64,000 nt of DNA from Helicobacter sp. (lineage in GTDB: Bacteria > Campylobacterota > Campylobacteria > Campylobacterales > Helicobacteraceae), in NCBI RefSeq assembly GCF_022770205.1, contig NZ_JALEIK010000004.1, positions 1-64,000 on the forward strand, read 5' to 3'. Below are positions 21,009-29,734 of the stretch, one piece after another. The notes below the pieces were generated by a model that was not told the origin of the DNA, did no database searches, and worked only from the letters and a program-made list of their open reading frames with translations. A program made the position numbers and the translations under genes. How positions within the stretch are numbered: position 1 is the first letter of the stretch; each line of letters opens with the position of its first letter.

Positions 21009-21566
21009 TTAATGGTAGATAATATCAATATCACTACTTGGATTAAATTCAAAAATCTCCGTATCCATTTTACCATCCACCACAATATTAGAAAAAAGAA
21101 TTTCCACTTTATTAGCAAAACCATCGCTAAAATGCACCTCTTTTAAGATTCCATTCTCTAGCAATAATGTGTATTTTTGCTGCAAAATCTCTGCTTCATA
21201 ATGGTTATCTTTTACCTTTTTTGCATTCTTTAGCAGGCTTAGTAAATCCATATTTTCTTGCAATTGCGTAAAAATTGCCTGCTTTAACTTCGGTTCAAAA
21301 ATAATCATTGTTGCATTATGGATATAAATCTCTTTAGGGATTGGCACTTCATACTTCCAAAGCACACTAGTTGGTGCTAGAGCCTTAAGTGTTCCTGTGT
21401 ATTTTAAAACACTTCCCTGCCCCTCAAAGGAATGCACCCTTTGTTCAAAATTTGCACTAAAACTTTGGATTACCTGTAAATCCTTTGCCTCTGCTAGCGC
21501 ATTTAAAACACAAATAACGATTCCAACTTTTAAAAAATTTTTTATAAAAACTCTTAAACTTCTCAT
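21009..21566 (-). CDS. lolA: Outer-membrane lipoprotein carrier protein LolA
   Basis: Periplasmic chaperone that ferries lipoproteins to the outer membrane. The start at 21566 gives a signal peptide (MRSLRVFIKNFLKVG...ALAEA) and 185 residues, the usual LolA length. A longer in-frame reading would run into the upstream gene and spoil the signal peptide. Family features seen are FSANFEQRVHSFEGQGSVLKYTGTLKA, a W-K-Y-E-x-P-x-P-K-E segment near residue 67, and DMEIF-like FEFNPSSDIDIIYH at the end. It starts 10 bases after the UPF0114 gene, so the two are likely co-transcribed. Confidence 0.85.
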   Translation of the reverse strand: MRSLRVFIKNFLKVGIVICVLNALAEAKDLQVIQSFSANFEQRVHSFEGQGSVLKYTGTLKALAPTSVLWKYEVPIPKEIYIHNATMIIFEPKLKQAIFTQLQENMDLLSLLKNAKKVKDNHYEAEILQQKYTLLLENGILKEVHFSDGFANKVEILFSNIVVDGKMDTEIFEFNPSSDIDIIYH

Positions 21567-21576
21567 CGCAAAGACT

Positions 21577-22083
21577 CTAATGTTTAGAATCTTTATGCAA
21601 GAAATATAGCCCAACAGCAAGCGATAAAATAGAAATTGCAAAGAAAAGCATATCCTGCGAAGTTTTCAATCCCATATTTAGAACTTTTGAGAAAAACGCC
21701 ACAATAAGAGCCATAACAATCACTTTAGCCAACTTATCTTTAAGCTGATCTAAAGTATGGATTTCTAAGACTTTAGATTGACTTTCATCTTTAATTTCAA
21801 TTTTAGCAATAAATAATTCATACAAACCAAAGGCAAAAATTAAAAGCACCACAGCAATCAAATACAAGTCAATTGCCATAATAATAGAATTTAACAAAAT
21901 TGTATGGATGTCCGCTTCATCGGCTAATGCACCCATATAATACAAATAAGTTTCTTTTGCTACCTTTATAATATCCACACTTGCTACAATAAACAGCAAA
22001 ATTGATCCAATCAGCGATAAAACCACTGCCAAAAGGATAAACAACCGCGCATTCCACATTAATTTTTCAAACAATACTCTCAA
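21577..22083 (-). CDS. UPF0114 (YqhA-like) inner-membrane protein
   Basis: A 168-residue protein with four hydrophobic segments (about 12-38, 60-85, 115-135 and 143-160). The order is as in the UPF0114/YqhA family, and the VLLIFAFGLYELFIAKIEI segment is the family hallmark. Function is unknown throughout the family. It is divergent from the M48 protease lipoprotein gene and immediately upstream of lolA. An envelope role is only suggested by context. Confidence 0.8.
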   Translation of the reverse strand: MRVLFEKLMWNARLFILLAVVLSLIGSILLFIVASVDIIKVAKETYLYYMGALADEADIHTILLNSIIMAIDLYLIAVVLLIFAFGLYELFIAKIEIKDESQSKVLEIHTLDQLKDKLAKVIVMALIVAFFSKVLNMGLKTSQDMLFFAISILSLAVGLYFLHKDSKH

Positions 22084-22171
22084 AGATAAAATCCTTCTTT
22101 CAAAATAAATGGCAATTATAGCAAAAACTTGCGCATTGCTTTACCCTTAAACATTGAGCATTAATTTTTAT

Positions 22172-22193
22172 ATTATGCAACTTTAAGCATAAT
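22172..22193. promoter_or_regulatory. Symmetric divergent promoter or operator between UPF0114 and M48 genes
   Basis: ATTATGC at 22172-22178 and GCATAAT at 22187-22193 form a perfect 7-8-7 inverted repeat in the 161-base divergent intergenic region. Each arm also reads as a CATAAT -10 hexamer in one direction, with 5' leaders of about 45 bases (protease) and 80 bases (UPF0114). It could be two back-to-back promoters, an operator, or both. Confidence 0.4.
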
Positions 22194-22244
22194 TTTTTAG
22201 ATTCCATTTTAGAATTTATCTCCAACACACAAAATAAGGAAAGA

Positions 22245-22982
22245 ATGATGCGTTATCTGTATCTACTGCTTACAATGGTTTTCTTTTATGCTTGTTCCTC
22301 TACGGATTACACAAACCGCTCACAACTAATGCTTTTAAACGCAGAGGAGGAAATAACACTTGGTGAGCAAAGTGCTAAAGAAATCCTAAAGAGTGCAAAG
22401 ATTAGCAAAAATGCCACGCAAACAAAAAAAGTAGAGCGCGTAGGAAGTAAAATTGCAAGCGTTGCAAATCGTCCAGATTTCAAATGGGAATTTTATTTAT
22501 TAGAAGACGCACAAACGAATGCTTTTTGTTTGCCCGGCGGAAAGGTATTTGTCTATACAGGATTGCTTGAGTTAGTTAGCAATGATGATGAACTTGCTGT
22601 TATTCTCTCTCACGAAATTGCACACACTATTTTAAGGCACGGCGCAGAGAGAATGAGTATGCAAAATATCCGTCAAATTGGTGGTAGCCTTTTAGGACTT
22701 ATTGTGCAATCACAAGCTCCAGAATACACTTCACTTTTTAATCAAGCCTATAACATAGGTAGCAATGTTGGCATAATGCTCCCATTTAGTCGCTCTCACG
22801 AATTAGAAGCAGATAAAGTTGGAATCACTTTGATGCAAAAAGCAGGCTATAACACAAAAGCAGCAATTACCTTTTGGCAAAAAATGGCGGCAAAAGGCAA
22901 AGGCGGTTCAGACTTCCTATCCACACACCCAAGCGATACCAAACGCATACAAGCCATTGAAGAGATTTTAAACCACAAATAA
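22245..22982 (+). CDS. M48-family zinc metalloprotease, lipoprotein
   Basis: A 245-residue periplasmic protease. A lipoprotein signal ends at Cys17 (MVFFYAC), so it should be membrane-anchored. The zinc motif HEIAH is at 123-127, and the third ligand lies in RSHELEADKVG near residue 190. The layout resembles LoiP, YcaL and the protease part of BepA, which degrade misfolded outer-membrane proteins. There is no TPR extension as in BepA. AAGGA precedes the start. Envelope quality control is inferred from the family. Confidence 0.88.
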   Translation: MMRYLYLLLTMVFFYACSSTDYTNRSQLMLLNAEEEITLGEQSAKEILKSAKISKNATQTKKVERVGSKIASVANRPDFKWEFYLLEDAQTNAFCLPGGKVFVYTGLLELVSNDDELAVILSHEIAHTILRHGAERMSMQNIRQIGGSLLGLIVQSQAPEYTSLFNQAYNIGSNVGIMLPFSRSHELEADKVGITLMQKAGYNTKAAITFWQKMAAKGKGGSDFLSTHPSDTKRIQAIEEILNHK

Positions 22983-22996
22983 GTATTATTGGAATC

Positions 22997-23827
22997 CTAA
23001 AACACAATAGTTTTATTATTATAGATAAAAATCTTCTCTTCTAAGGCTAGGTTTAACGCCTTAGCAAGCACGATTTTTTCCACATCGCGCCCACTTTTTT
23101 GCATAGCTTTCCAGCCCATTGCGTGATTTACCTTTATAATATCTTGGTAAATAATAGGTCCTTCATCTAAGGCATTATTCACAAAATGTGCCGTTGCACC
23201 AATCATCTTAACACCCCGTTCATACGCTTGCTTATAAGGATTTGCACCAATAAAAGCCGGCAAAAAGCTATGATGGATATTAATCATTCTCCCTTCAAAC
23301 TCCCCTACAAACTCAGGGCTTAAAATCCGCATATATTTAGCAAGCACAATGTAATCGCAAGGATATTTTCTAAGCTCTTGTAACACCTTTGCTTCGTGTT
23401 CTTTGCGACTTAAATTCTCACTCAAAACACAAATAAAAGGCAAACCAAATTTCTGACACAAAGACTTTAAGGAATCGTAATTTGAAACCACCGCCAAAAT
23501 ATCCGCATTTAACTCCCCACTATCATAGCGGATAAGTAAATCCCCTAAGCAATGGCTTTCCTTAGTGCATAAAATCACAATCTTTCTGCGCTTTACTACA
23601 AATATCTCTACTTTAGCTTCACTAGAGAGCAACTTCAAAATCTCACTCTTAAGCGCATTTATATCACAATTCCCTAGCATTTCTGAACGCATAAAAAAGA
23701 GATTATTCTCCACATCTACAAACTCATCGTTTCTTAAAATATTCAAATTAAAATCAAAAATCACGCGAGTAATTTCTGCAATTAAGCCTTTCTTATCTAG
23801 GCTTTGGATTTTTAAAATCATTTTCAT
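22997..23827 (-). CDS. purU: Formyltetrahydrofolate deformylase
   Basis: Hydrolyses 10-formyl-tetrahydrofolate to formate and tetrahydrofolate, supplying formate and balancing one-carbon pools. An N-terminal ACT domain (about 1-75) is followed by a formyltransferase-fold domain. The catalytic set is visible: Asn and His in MINIHHSFLPAFIGANPY (about 200-215) and Asp in NNALDEGPIIYQD near 238. Length 276 is standard. It follows sppA by nine bases and the ribosome binding site is weak, so it may depend on coupling. Confidence 0.93.
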   Translation of the reverse strand: MKMILKIQSLDKKGLIAEITRVIFDFNLNILRNDEFVDVENNLFFMRSEMLGNCDINALKSEILKLLSSEAKVEIFVVKRRKIVILCTKESHCLGDLLIRYDSGELNADILAVVSNYDSLKSLCQKFGLPFICVLSENLSRKEHEAKVLQELRKYPCDYIVLAKYMRILSPEFVGEFEGRMINIHHSFLPAFIGANPYKQAYERGVKMIGATAHFVNNALDEGPIIYQDIIKVNHAMGWKAMQKSGRDVEKIVLAKALNLALEEKIFIYNNKTIVF

Positions 23828-23836
23828 TATATGTTT

Positions 23837-24718
23837 CTACTGCACTTTACTAAATTGCTCTAAGCCTTTAAGGATTCCGTTTTGGATTCCATTAGAGATT
23901 TGCTCACCAAAGATTTTTTCTAAATACACTTCTAATTTATCTTTCTCTTTCTCTAACCATTTTGGCTCTAAAATATTTGCCTTTTGAAAGAGCAACATTT
24001 GCGCTTCATAAATACTTCCTACCTTATCCACAAGCCCAAGCTCTAGCGCATTTTTCGCACTTAGGATTCTACCTTGCGCAAAATTTGGCTCCTCTGCAAT
24101 ATCAAGCTTCCTTGCGTTTGCCACTTCCTCTACAAACGCCCAATATTGCTCTTTAACCAAATCCTTTAGCATTCCTTCTTCTTCCTTATTCCAAGCACGC
24201 ATAAATGTTCCCGCTTCTTTATAGACTCCCGCTTTAATGGTTTGTGTAGTGATTCCTAGCTTTTTAGCAAGCTCACTTATATCCACTCCATTAACAATCA
24301 CTCCAATAGAACCTAACATTGCCCCACGATTTGCAACAATAGAATCCGCCCACATGCCTGCTAGATAACTCCCACTTGCCATTGCTCCTTGCGCATAAGC
24401 CACCACGGGTATTTTAGAATTCACGCGCTTAATGGCTTCAGAAATCTCAACACTAGGTGCAAGCGCACCACCGGGGGAGTCAATCACAAGTAAAATTCCT
24501 TTTAAATGTGGATTTTTCTCTAGCAATTCTAACTCTCCTAAAAAAGCATCACTTTGAAAAATCGCCCCATACAAATTAATCCTTGCAACATTTGCGTCAT
24601 CTACCTTTGCTTCTCTCTCAGGCATAAAAATTAGCACCACAACAAGCAAGAAAATCAACGCCTTTAAATGCTTCCCTATAAATTCCAAAGGTTTAATAAA
24701 AAAATCCAAAAATCGCAT
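23837..24718 (-). CDS. sppA: Signal peptide peptidase SppA (S49)
   Basis: Membrane-bound serine protease that degrades cleaved signal peptides. One transmembrane segment (about residues 19-32) precedes the catalytic domain. LLVIDSPGGALAPS near 77-90 and the nucleophile motif MASGSYLAG (Ser115) are clear, as is RGAMLGSIGVI. This is the short single-domain form of 293 residues. I chose the ATG at 24718, preceded by GGGG, over an in-frame TTG eight codons upstream. It ends nine bases before purU. Confidence 0.92.
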   Translation of the reverse strand: MRFLDFFIKPLEFIGKHLKALIFLLVVVLIFMPEREAKVDDANVARINLYGAIFQSDAFLGELELLEKNPHLKGILLVIDSPGGALAPSVEISEAIKRVNSKIPVVAYAQGAMASGSYLAGMWADSIVANRGAMLGSIGVIVNGVDISELAKKLGITTQTIKAGVYKEAGTFMRAWNKEEEGMLKDLVKEQYWAFVEEVANARKLDIAEEPNFAQGRILSAKNALELGLVDKVGSIYEAQMLLFQKANILEPKWLEKEKDKLEVYLEKIFGEQISNGIQNGILKGLEQFSKVQ

Positions 24719-24827
24719 AAATGCCCCATAAATTTTAATCAACTAAAAATTATAGCACACTCAAAAACATTAAAGTCTATTTTTGTTAAGATTCCGCCTT
24801 ATATTTTGTTTTTAAGGTATGGATTCT

Positions 24828-26618
24828 ATGCAAAAGATTCGTAACTTCTCCATCATTGCTCACATTGACCACGGAAAATCTACGCTTGCTGATTGCTTAA
24901 TCCAAGCTTGTGGAGCAATTAGCGCAAGGGAGATGAGCGCGCAAGTTATGGACACAATGGAGATTGAAAAAGAGCGTGGAATCACTATTAAAGCACAAAG
25001 TGTGCGTTTAAACTACAACTATAAAGGCGAAAACTACATTTTAAACCTTATTGATACCCCCGGGCATGTGGATTTTAGCTATGAAGTCTCTCGCTCTCTT
25101 GCAAGTTGTGAAGGCGCATTACTTGTTGTAGATGCAAGTCAAGGTGTAGAAGCCCAAACCATCGCAAATGTGTATATCGCCTTAGAAAATAACCTTGAAA
25201 TCATCCCTGTGCTAAATAAGATTGATTTACCCGCAGCAAATCCACAGCGTGTCAAAGATGAGATAGAGCAAACCATAGGGCTTGATTGCGCAAATGCACT
25301 AGAAGTGAGTGCTAAGGCAAATATCGGCATTAAAGAATTGCTAGATAGCATTGTTGAAAAAATCCCTGCTCCAAGTGGCGATGCTAATGCTCCAACAAAA
25401 GCCTTGATTTATGATTCTTGGTTTGACAACTACTTAGGCGCATTAGCCCTTGTGCGTGTGATAGATGGGAATATCTCTTTAGGGCAGAATCTTTACATTA
25501 TGGGAAGTGGTAAAAACCACGAAGTTTTAGGGCTAATGTATCCCCACCCCCTGCGCCAAGAAAAGACAAAAAACATTAAAAGCGGTGAAATTGGAATCGT
25601 AATTTTAGGGCTAAAAAATGTTACAGATATTGCCGTTGGCGATACAATGACAGATTTTAAGAATAAGACAAAAGAACCCATTGCCGGCTTTGAGCCTGCT
25701 AAACCCTTTGTGTTTGCGGGGATTTATCCCATTGACACAGATAAATTTGAAGATTTACGCGATGCGCTTGATAAGCTTAAGCTTAATGACTCTAGCTTAA
25801 CCTATGAGCCTGAAACTTCTGTGGCATTAGGTTTTGGATTCCGCATAGGCTTTTTAGGGCTTTTACATATGGAAGTGATTAAAGAACGCTTAGAGCGTGA
25901 GTTTGGATTAGATTTAATTGCCACAGCACCCACGGTTGTGTATGAAGTAAGACAAACAGATGGCAAGATTCTCTACATTCAAAACCCAAGCGAACTCCCA
26001 CCAGAGCAGAAAATTGCACAGATTAAAGAGCCTTATGTGCGTGCAACCATTATCGTTCCTAGCGAGTTTTTAGGCAATATGATAACCCTGCTTAACAAAA
26101 GGCGTGGAATCCAAAAGAAAATGGAATATCTCCAAGAAACGCGTGTGCTTTTAGAATATGCGATTCCAACAAATGAAATTGTTATGGACTTTTATGACAA
26201 GCTAAAATCCTGCACCAAAGGCTATGCAAGCTTTGATTATGAGCCGCTAGACTATCAAGAAGGCGATTTAGTCAAGCTTGATATTCGTGTGGCTAATGAA
26301 ATTGTAGATGCGCTAAGCATTATCGTGCCCAAGTCTAAGGCGTATGAGCGCGGAAAAGAGCTTGTAGAAGCAATGAAAGCAATCATCCCAAGACAGCTTT
26401 TTGAAGTGGCAATCCAAGCAAGTATCGGCAATAAAATCATTGCTAGAGAAACAATCAAATCAATGGGCAAAAATGTAACCGCAAAATGCTATGGTGGCGA
26501 CATTACAAGAAAAAGAAAATTATTAGAAAAGCAAAAAGAAGGCAAAAAGAGAATGAAAGCCATTGGCAAAGTTACCCTGCCGCAAGAAGCCTTTCTAGCT
26601 GTGCTAAAGATTGATTAA
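24828..26618 (+). CDS. lepA: Elongation factor 4 (LepA) GTPase
   Basis: Ribosome-associated translational GTPase. G1 (AHIDHGKST, about residues 11-19), the switch region [14 protein letters not shown]3 (DTPGH) and G4 (NKID) are intact. The LepA-specific C-terminal domain is present through [24 protein letters not shown]. The second of two in-frame ATGs (24828) is preferred: it sits ten bases after AAGG and gives 596 residues, the length I recall for the H. pylori protein, whereas the first (24819) is too close to that site. It converges on the small genes of the acquired island. Confidence 0.96.
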   Translation: MQKIRNFSIIAHIDHGKSTLADCLIQACGAISAREMSAQVMDTMEIEKERGITIKAQSVRLNYNYKGENYILNLIDTPGHVDFSYEVSRSLASCEGALLVVDASQGVEAQTIANVYIALENNLEIIPVLNKIDLPAANPQRVKDEIEQTIGLDCANALEVSAKANIGIKELLDSIVEKIPAPSGDANAPTKALIYDSWFDNYLGALALVRVIDGNISLGQNLYIMGSGKNHEVLGLMYPHPLRQEKTKNIKSGEIGIVILGLKNVTDIAVGDTMTDFKNKTKEPIAGFEPAKPFVFAGIYPIDTDKFEDLRDALDKLKLNDSSLTYEPETSVALGFGFRIGFLGLLHMEVIKERLEREFGLDLIATAPTVVYEVRQTDGKILYIQNPSELPPEQKIAQIKEPYVRATIIVPSEFLGNMITLLNKRRGIQKKMEYLQETRVLLEYAIPTNEIVMDFYDKLKSCTKGYASFDYEPLDYQEGDLVKLDIRVANEIVDALSIIVPKSKAYERGKELVEAMKAIIPRQLFEVAIQASIGNKIIARETIKSMGKNVTAKCYGGDITRKRKLLEKQKEGKKRMKAIGKVTLPQEAFLAVLKID

Positions 26619-26646
26619 CCTCCGCTTTTGCAAGGATATTTTAGCA

Positions 26647-26913
26647 TTATTCATTAATGTTTAAAGTCTTAGCCTCCTTTAAGATTAGTTTTCTTATGTA
26701 GGTGCTTGATTCAGTGTTAAATTCTAGCTCCATCAATTTTTTTAGCGTTTCATACTCTTTTTGATTGAGCCTGCAAACGACCATATGTTCCCTTCTTAAT
26801 TCTTTATCAATTGTTTTTCTACCTAATGATTTTTTCTCTGCTTTGCTATATGTTTTTTGAGAGCTTGTTTCAGACTTTAAGGCTTCATCAATTGTAAAAG
26901 GCTTTTTTTCCAT
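26647..26913 (-). CDS. Small putative ribbon-helix-helix protein (plasmid-type)
   Basis: An 88-residue protein. The N-terminal half is polar and basic, and the C-terminal half (VCRLNQKEYETLKKLMELEF, then SSTYIRKLILKEA) has the strand-helix-helix outline of Arc/CopG-type DNA-binding proteins. These often partner ParA proteins or act in plasmid relaxosomes. Its start overlaps the stop of the ParA-like gene upstream, so the two form an operon. With that gene and the nearby palindromes it looks like the residue of a partition or mobilisation module. Fold assignment is by pattern only. Confidence 0.55.
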   Translation of the reverse strand: MEKKPFTIDEALKSETSSQKTYSKAEKKSLGRKTIDKELRREHMVVCRLNQKEYETLKKLMELEFNTESSTYIRKLILKEAKTLNINE

Positions 26914-27413
26914 TATGCTTTTTCCTTTCTAATAAATTGTAAAAGTCTTTGGTATTCATTAAAGAAATTTGTATAGCTTAATCTTGAGAGATTATTTTCA
27001 TTATAGAGTTCAGTAAAAGAAGCCCCACTGCTCATAGAATTTTCAATAATTTTTGAAAATTTAAAAAAGAAAAGATTTAAGTCTGTGAAATTACTTTCAA
27101 GAGTTTCACAAATTTGATTTTTTTCTTTACAAACTCTACCATCATTACCTATTTCATTTAAAGTTTCTAGCGTTCTAAGCAATGAATTATAATTGCTTGT
27201 GCAAGGAATAATAATAATATCGCCCTCTTCCACAATGCTTAATACACCTTTTTCTACAAAACCGCCAAAATCATAAACGCAATTGTCTATTTTTTTTGGT
27301 GTTGGTAGAATTTTTGCTTTTTTAGGATAAATTTTTTCAATAATAGAATTATCATTGCTCTGCAAAAAATATCCCAAATCTTTACCTTTTTTATTTATGA
27401 TAGATATAATCAT
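26913..27413 (-). CDS. ParA-like protein with Walker A region missing
   Basis: A 166-residue protein whose middle (KIDNCVYDFGGF, then GDIIIIPCTSNYNSLLRTLETL, about 42-90) matches the Walker B and following region of small ParA/Soj-type ATPases. It starts as ParA proteins do (MIISIINKKG) but jumps straight to KDLGYFLQSND. The KGGxxKT loop and the first helix, roughly 12-18 residues, are absent. It probably cannot bind ATP and may be a degraded partition gene. Two consecutive ATGs exist; AAAGG spacing favours the one at 27413. Confidence 0.6.
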   Translation of the reverse strand: MIISIINKKGKDLGYFLQSNDNSIIEKIYPKKAKILPTPKKIDNCVYDFGGFVEKGVLSIVEEGDIIIIPCTSNYNSLLRTLETLNEIGNDGRVCKEKNQICETLESNFTDLNLFFFKFSKIIENSMSSGASFTELYNENNLSRLSYTNFFNEYQRLLQFIRKEKA

Positions 27414-27450
27414 CATTTAGCCTTTAAACTTAAATGTATAACATTATATT

Positions 27451-27508
27451 CTATTATTTATTAATAGAGTATAAAATATACTTATAATTAGTTAAAGCTA
27501 TATTAGCT
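27451..27508. promoter_or_regulatory. Three short palindromes between the ParA-like operon and mod
   Basis: CTATTA-TTTAT-TAATAG (27451-27467), GTATA-AAA-TATAC (27469-27481) and AGCTA-TAT-TAGCT (27496-27508) are perfect inverted repeats within 58 bases of a 167-base divergent intergenic region. This is the arrangement expected for operators of a small dimeric DNA-binding protein such as the adjacent putative ribbon-helix-helix product. The region must also hold the mod promoter. Function is inference. Confidence 0.45.
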
Positions 27509-27580
27509 ATACTTATGCTTTGCATAAACACGGCTAAATACATAGAACAAGATTCTATAAATTTGCAAACAGGAGAAGTT

Positions 27581-29734
27581 ATGAAAAATGCATTATTGCA
27601 AGATTTAGAAAATCGCTTTGAAACCTTAAAGTATGTTAGAAATTTAGCACAAAGTTATGATGAAAAATTGTTTTGTTATCTTTTAGAACAAAGCACATAC
27701 AAAAATGAATTTAAAAATAGATTTTTTATTATGCGCAATAACGCTTATATTTTTAAGCTTAATGACTTTTTAACCTTCTTAGATCTTAGAAGTTTAAGCG
27801 GTAGCTTCACAAGCTATACAAATAAAATAGGACTAGCATTTAAAACAAAAAGATTCCTAAAAGCACATAATGAAGTTGTGCTAAATTTTGCGTTTAAAGA
27901 TGGAGTGATAAAAGGCGGACAAAGTAAAGATGAAGACAAAAAGAATGAAATATTTTTCAATGAGATTCTAGCAAAAGATGAAATAGATGTGCTATTTGCT
28001 AGAAAGGCTTTGCAAAACTTTGAACTTGTGGGGCATTCAGTATTGAGCGATAAATCGCATAAAGCTTTGGCGGAAGCGGCGGCACTTACGCAAAGTAAGC
28101 TTCTTGCTTCCGCTTCGCAAAGCCACAATTTCTCATCTCAAGGCTTAGAATGCCAAGATTCTAGTATAGATTGCTACGAAAAATCTAACGATTTTTCTCG
28201 CAATGACAATGAAGCAAAATCTCAAAATGACAAGCACAAAACAAATCCCCCTTCTCCGTCATTGCAAGGGAGCGAAGCAATCCATAATCAAAAAGCGAAT
28301 TCTAAGAATCAAAAAGCAGAAAATAGCACACAGCTTAAAGATAGCTTAAAAGCAGGGGCTAATCTCTTAATCAAAGGCAATAATCTTTTAGCTTTACATT
28401 CTTTAAAAAAGAAGTTTGCAAATCAAGTCAAGCTAATCTATATTGATCCGCCTTATAACACAGGCAATGATAGCTTTAATTATAATGATAACTTCAATCA
28501 CTCCACTTGGCTAACCTTTATGAAAAATCGCCTTGAAGTAGCTAAAGAGTTTTTAAGAGATGATGGCGTGATATTTATACAATGTGATGACAACGAACAA
28601 GCTTATTTAAAAGTGCTTTGTGATGAGATTTTTGGGAGGGAGAATTTTGTAGCTACAATTTGTTGGCGTAAAAAAACAGGCGGCGGACAAGATTCTATAT
28701 ATTTTGCTAAAGAACACGAATATATCCTATGTTATCAAAAACAAAAATGGCAGATTATAGATAGCACACAAGAACAAAATGAAAAAGATTTTAGCAAAAT
28801 TATCAATGGCAAAAAAGCAAGGATTTCTAAACTTGAGAAATGGGGTATTGGGGCTTTAAAGACAGATGCACCTAGTCTTTATTATGCGATTAAAGACCCA
28901 AATGGAAACGATTTTTATCCTGTTGCACCAAATGGAGCAGATGGGCGTTGGCGAAAAAAACCTGAAAATTTAGATAAAGAACATATTTTTTGGCAAGAAG
29001 ATTCTAAAGGAAGATTAACGCCTTATGAAGTGATATATTTTGACGAAGTAAAACATATTGATAAAATATTGAAAACTCGCACTATGTGGCTAGAAAATGG
29101 CAATACAACACAAGCCACAAATGAAATAAAAGCCCTTTTTGAAAATGGCAATACAACGCTTTTTGCCACGCCTAAGCCCGAAGCCCTAATTAAACGCATT
29201 ATAGAAATATCAACACAAGAAAACGACTTAGTAATGGACTTCTTTGCAGGAAGTGGCACCACTTTAGCTGTAGCTCATAAAACGAAACGCAAGTGGATAG
29301 GTATAGAACAAATGGAGTATATAGAATCTATTACAAAAGAGCGGCTTAAAAAAGTAACAGAAGGTGAGCAAGGTGGTATCAGCAAAGCAGTAAATTGGCA
29401 AGGAGGTGGGAGCTTTATCTATGCAGAGTTAATGCCTTTAAATGCGACATATAAAGAAAAAATACAAAATATAAATGATGCAAAAATGCTAGATTCTATT
29501 TATAAAGATTTAGAATCTAAAGCCTTTTTAGATTATCGTATAGATTTAGATAGTCTTTTAAAAAATAAAGAGTTTAAAGACTTAGATTTACAAGACAAAA
29601 AAGAAGCCTTGCTAAGCATTTTAGATTCCAATATGGACTATGTGTTATATGGAGATATACAAGATGAGGATTATGCAATCTCTAGCGAAGTTATAGAACT
29701 TAATAAAATATTTTATGGTGATAGCGATGAGTAA
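27581..29734 (+). CDS. mod: Type III restriction-modification methyltransferase (Mod)
   Basis: DNA adenine methyltransferase and specificity subunit of a type III system. DPPY (residues 289-292, in YIDPPYNTGND) precedes the AdoMet-binding DFFAGSGTT (about 551-559), the beta-class order of type III Mod proteins. The ATG at 27581 has AGGAG five bases upstream and gives 717 residues; an in-frame ATG 66 bases earlier lacks a site. Residues about 160-255 form a polar Ser/Asn/Gln/Lys linker encoded by palindromic repeats. No simple-sequence repeat typical of phase-variable mod genes was seen. It overlaps res by 8 bases. AT-rich codon use differs from its surroundings. Confidence 0.93.
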   Translation: MKNALLQDLENRFETLKYVRNLAQSYDEKLFCYLLEQSTYKNEFKNRFFIMRNNAYIFKLNDFLTFLDLRSLSGSFTSYTNKIGLAFKTKRFLKAHNEVVLNFAFKDGVIKGGQSKDEDKKNEIFFNEILAKDEIDVLFARKALQNFELVGHSVLSDKSHKALAEAAALTQSKLLASASQSHNFSSQGLECQDSSIDCYEKSNDFSRNDNEAKSQNDKHKTNPPSPSLQGSEAIHNQKANSKNQKAENSTQLKDSLKAGANLLIKGNNLLALHSLKKKFANQVKLIYIDPPYNTGNDSFNYNDNFNHSTWLTFMKNRLEVAKEFLRDDGVIFIQCDDNEQAYLKVLCDEIFGRENFVATICWRKKTGGGQDSIYFAKEHEYILCYQKQKWQIIDSTQEQNEKDFSKIINGKKARISKLEKWGIGALKTDAPSLYYAIKDPNGNDFYPVAPNGADGRWRKKPENLDKEHIFWQEDSKGRLTPYEVIYFDEVKHIDKILKTRTMWLENGNTTQATNEIKALFENGNTTLFATPKPEALIKRIIEISTQENDLVMDFFAGSGTTLAVAHKTKRKWIGIEQMEYIESITKERLKKVTEGEQGGISKAVNWQGGGSFIYAELMPLNATYKEKIQNINDAKMLDSIYKDLESKAFLDYRIDLDSLLKNKEFKDLDLQDKKEALLSILDSNMDYVLYGDIQDEDYAISSEVIELNKIFYGDSDE
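28064..28123 (+). repeat. Imperfect nested inverted repeat inside mod
   Basis: The outer arms GCTTTGGCGGAAGCGG and CGCTTCGCAAAGC are near-complementary with single-base bulges. An inner perfect hairpin CTTAC-GCAAA-GTAAG lies at 28085-28099. It is read in frame as alanine/serine-rich protein (ALAEAAALTQSKLLAS...). It is much more GC-rich than the flanking mod sequence. Confidence 0.55.
28170..28204 (+). repeat. Palindromic repeat inside mod, ATTGC...GCAAT type
   Basis: The arms at 28170-28185 and 28190-28204 (ATTGCTACGAAAAATC and GATTTTTCTCGCAAT) pair almost perfectly around a TAAC loop. The ends resemble the ATTGCGAG/GAAGCAAT core of dispersed repeats found in several bacterial lineages. The mod frame is kept open through the element. 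Confidence 0.6.
28258..28283 (+). repeat. Second ATTGC...GCAAT repeat inside mod
   Basis: GTCATTGCAAGGGAGCGAAG followed by CAATCC is a recognisable copy of the dispersed GTCATTGCGAG...GAAGCAATCC type of element, with short ATTGC/GCAAT arms. It is in frame and encodes part of the polar linker (SLQGSEAIHNQ). Confidence 0.6.

Noticed and set aside
27515-27580. Upstream in-frame extension of mod
   Set aside because: The first ATG has no ribosome binding site, while the ATG at 27581 has AGGAG at ideal spacing.
27581-29734. Phase-variable simple repeats in mod, as in other Helicobacter type III genes
   Set aside because: No tetra- or pentanucleotide tract or long homopolymer was seen in the gene or its promoter.
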